Shown one piece after another: positions 4,396-5,040 of a DNA stretch of 5,040 bases (the stretch's first letter is position 1; each line of letters starts with the position of its first letter). The notes beneath the pieces were generated by a model. That model saw only the letters and a list, made by a program, of their open reading frames with translations. It had not been told where the DNA came from and did not search any database. The stretch comes from Nitrospinae bacterium RIFCSPLOWO2_12_39_16 (GTDB lineage: Bacteria; Nitrospinota; Nitrospinia; UBA9942). The DNA is taken from assembly GCA_001805005.1 (NCBI GenBank), contig MHDO01000082.1, positions 1 through 5,040 on the forward strand. Direction: 5' to 3'. Made by a program: the position numbers and the translations under genes.

Positions 4396-5040
4396 TTAGC
4401 TCCTTATCCATGTCCGCCAGTCGTCTCCAATATCCCCTCTCCTCTTATACCTTTCCATTGCATTTTTACAGAGACATTCTCTATCCATCTGCATTAGTTC
4501 TTTCAAAGCCGCCTTAATAATTTCTGGGAACTTTAACATAATCTTATCTACCCTCTCTCTTTCACCTTTATTCTGCATCCCTTCAAATAGTTCACCCTCT
4601 TCATAGCTTCTATTTTCAACACCCTCAGCATAATTTGTGAGATAGCAGACAGATGCGTAGCACATCTCAAGTTCCCTTGCCAGAAATGCCTCAGGAACAA
4701 GGGTCATGCCAACCAAATCACCGCCTAATATTTTATATTTTCTTATCTCTGCCGCTGTCTCAAGCCTTGGCCCCTGTGTGCAGACATAAACTCCTTCATC
4801 ATGATAATTTCCTTTTGTCTCTTTTAAGGCTTTAGATAAGGCATCTCTAATTTCAATGCAAAAGGGGTGTGATTGACGGATAAAACCTATTCCGGTACCG
4901 TTGAAAAATGTGTATTCCCTCCCCCTTGTCTCGTCAATTATATCATGTGGAATAACAAAATCTCCAACAGAATATTTCTGATTAATTATGCCCGGTCCCG
5001 ACCATGAGATTATCCTCTCTACACCGCACTCCTTTAATGC
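4396..5040 (-). CDS. MTAP/PNP-family phosphorylase, likely 6-oxopurine (methylthioinosine) type, 5'-truncated by window edge
   Basis: The frame is open from the window edge to a TAA at 4398-4396, giving the C-terminal 214 residues of a protein usually 240-290 long. No ATG start lies upstream of the first motif, so the gene begins outside the window; a TTG at 4716 is in-frame coding sequence, not the start. Family motifs are VGDFVIPHDIIDETRGREYTFF (fragment residues 25-46), CTQGPRLETAAEIR (87-100) and VGMTLVPEAFLARELEMCYA (110-129). The enzymes cleave methylthioadenosine, methylthioinosine or purine nucleosides with phosphate for purine and methionine salvage. Adenine-specific MTAP has TDYD after the last motif; here it is TNYA (135-138), with Asn136 as in PNP and P. 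aeruginosa methylthioinosine phosphorylase, suggesting a 6-oxopurine substrate. SWSGPGIIN (12-20) replaces the usual TACGS/NAxGG phosphate-side loop. The substrate is inferred. Confidence 0.9.
   Translation of the reverse strand, partial: ALKECGVERIISWSGPGIINQKYSVGDFVIPHDIIDETRGREYTFFNGTGIGFIRQSHPFCIEIRDALSKALKETKGNYHDEGVYVCTQGPRLETAAEIRKYKILGGDLVGMTLVPEAFLARELEMCYASVCYLTNYAEGVENRSYEEGELFEGMQNKGERERVDKIMLKFPEIIKAALKELMQMDRECLCKNAMERYKRRGDIGDDWRTWIRS

Noticed and set aside
4396..4716. Reading the phosphorylase as a complete 106-residue protein starting at TTG 4716
   Set aside because: The frame stays open upstream to 5040 and encodes the family motifs there; the TTG codon is simply Leu109 of the visible fragment.
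4653..4835. Plus-strand 60-codon ORF opposite the phosphorylase gene
   Set aside because: It lies opposite the conserved GPR-ET-AE and GMT-PEA motifs of the phosphorylase, so it is a shadow.

Overview
The window is a compact bacterial segment in which every supported gene lies on the minus strand. By eye it is AT-rich, with GC content around 40%. Start codons, Shine-Dalgarno (SD) sequences and ATGA overlaps are of standard bacterial type. The gene set (TPR-bearing CheR flanked by two CheW proteins, TldE/PmbA, a methylthionucleoside phosphorylase, a DUF4258/DUF2283 pair) and a CACAAAG-type interspersed repeat fit an environmental anaerobe such as a Nitrospirota or deltaproteobacterial lineage. 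That placement is a guess from gene style, not a measurement.

Layout in transcription order (high to low coordinates): (1) 5040-4396, the C-terminal 214 residues of an MTAP/PNP-family nucleoside phosphorylase, running off the window at its 5' end; (2) 4344-4084 and 4087-3869, a small DUF4258 gene overlapping a small DUF2283 gene by ATGA, resembling a toxin-antitoxin-type pair; (3) 3856-2519, pmbA/tldE, starting 12 bp after the DUF2283 gene; (4) 2471-2013, a single-domain CheW; (5) 2016-508, CheR methyltransferase fused to a TPR domain, overlapping cheW by ATGA; (6) a 110-bp gap carrying a 69-nt imperfect palindromic repeat; (7) 397-1, a CheW with an N-terminal extension, running off the window at its 3' end. 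No stretch longer than about 110 bp lacks a gene, and no convincing rho-independent terminator is visible.

The cheW, cheR-TPR, cheW order is the wspB-wspC-wspD order of the Pseudomonas Wsp surface-sensing pathway and of related 'alternative cellular function' chemosensory clusters. CheW proteins couple chemoreceptors to a CheA kinase, and CheR methylates receptor glutamates. The receptor, CheA, CheB and output protein are not in the window; the downstream side (below coordinate 1) is where they would be expected.

Three observations stand out. First, a near-perfect Shine-Dalgarno (GGAGGTGA) with optimal spacing sits inside cheR in front of Met337, exactly at the linker/TPR boundary, while the annotated cheR start has no visible SD; this suggests a second, TPR-only product. 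Second, a hairpin-forming repeat built from octamer units lies between cheR and the second cheW. Third, the phosphorylase carries Thr-Asn-Tyr-Ala where adenine-specific MTAP has Thr-Asp-Tyr-Asp, which points to a 6-oxopurine (methylthioinosine-type) substrate.
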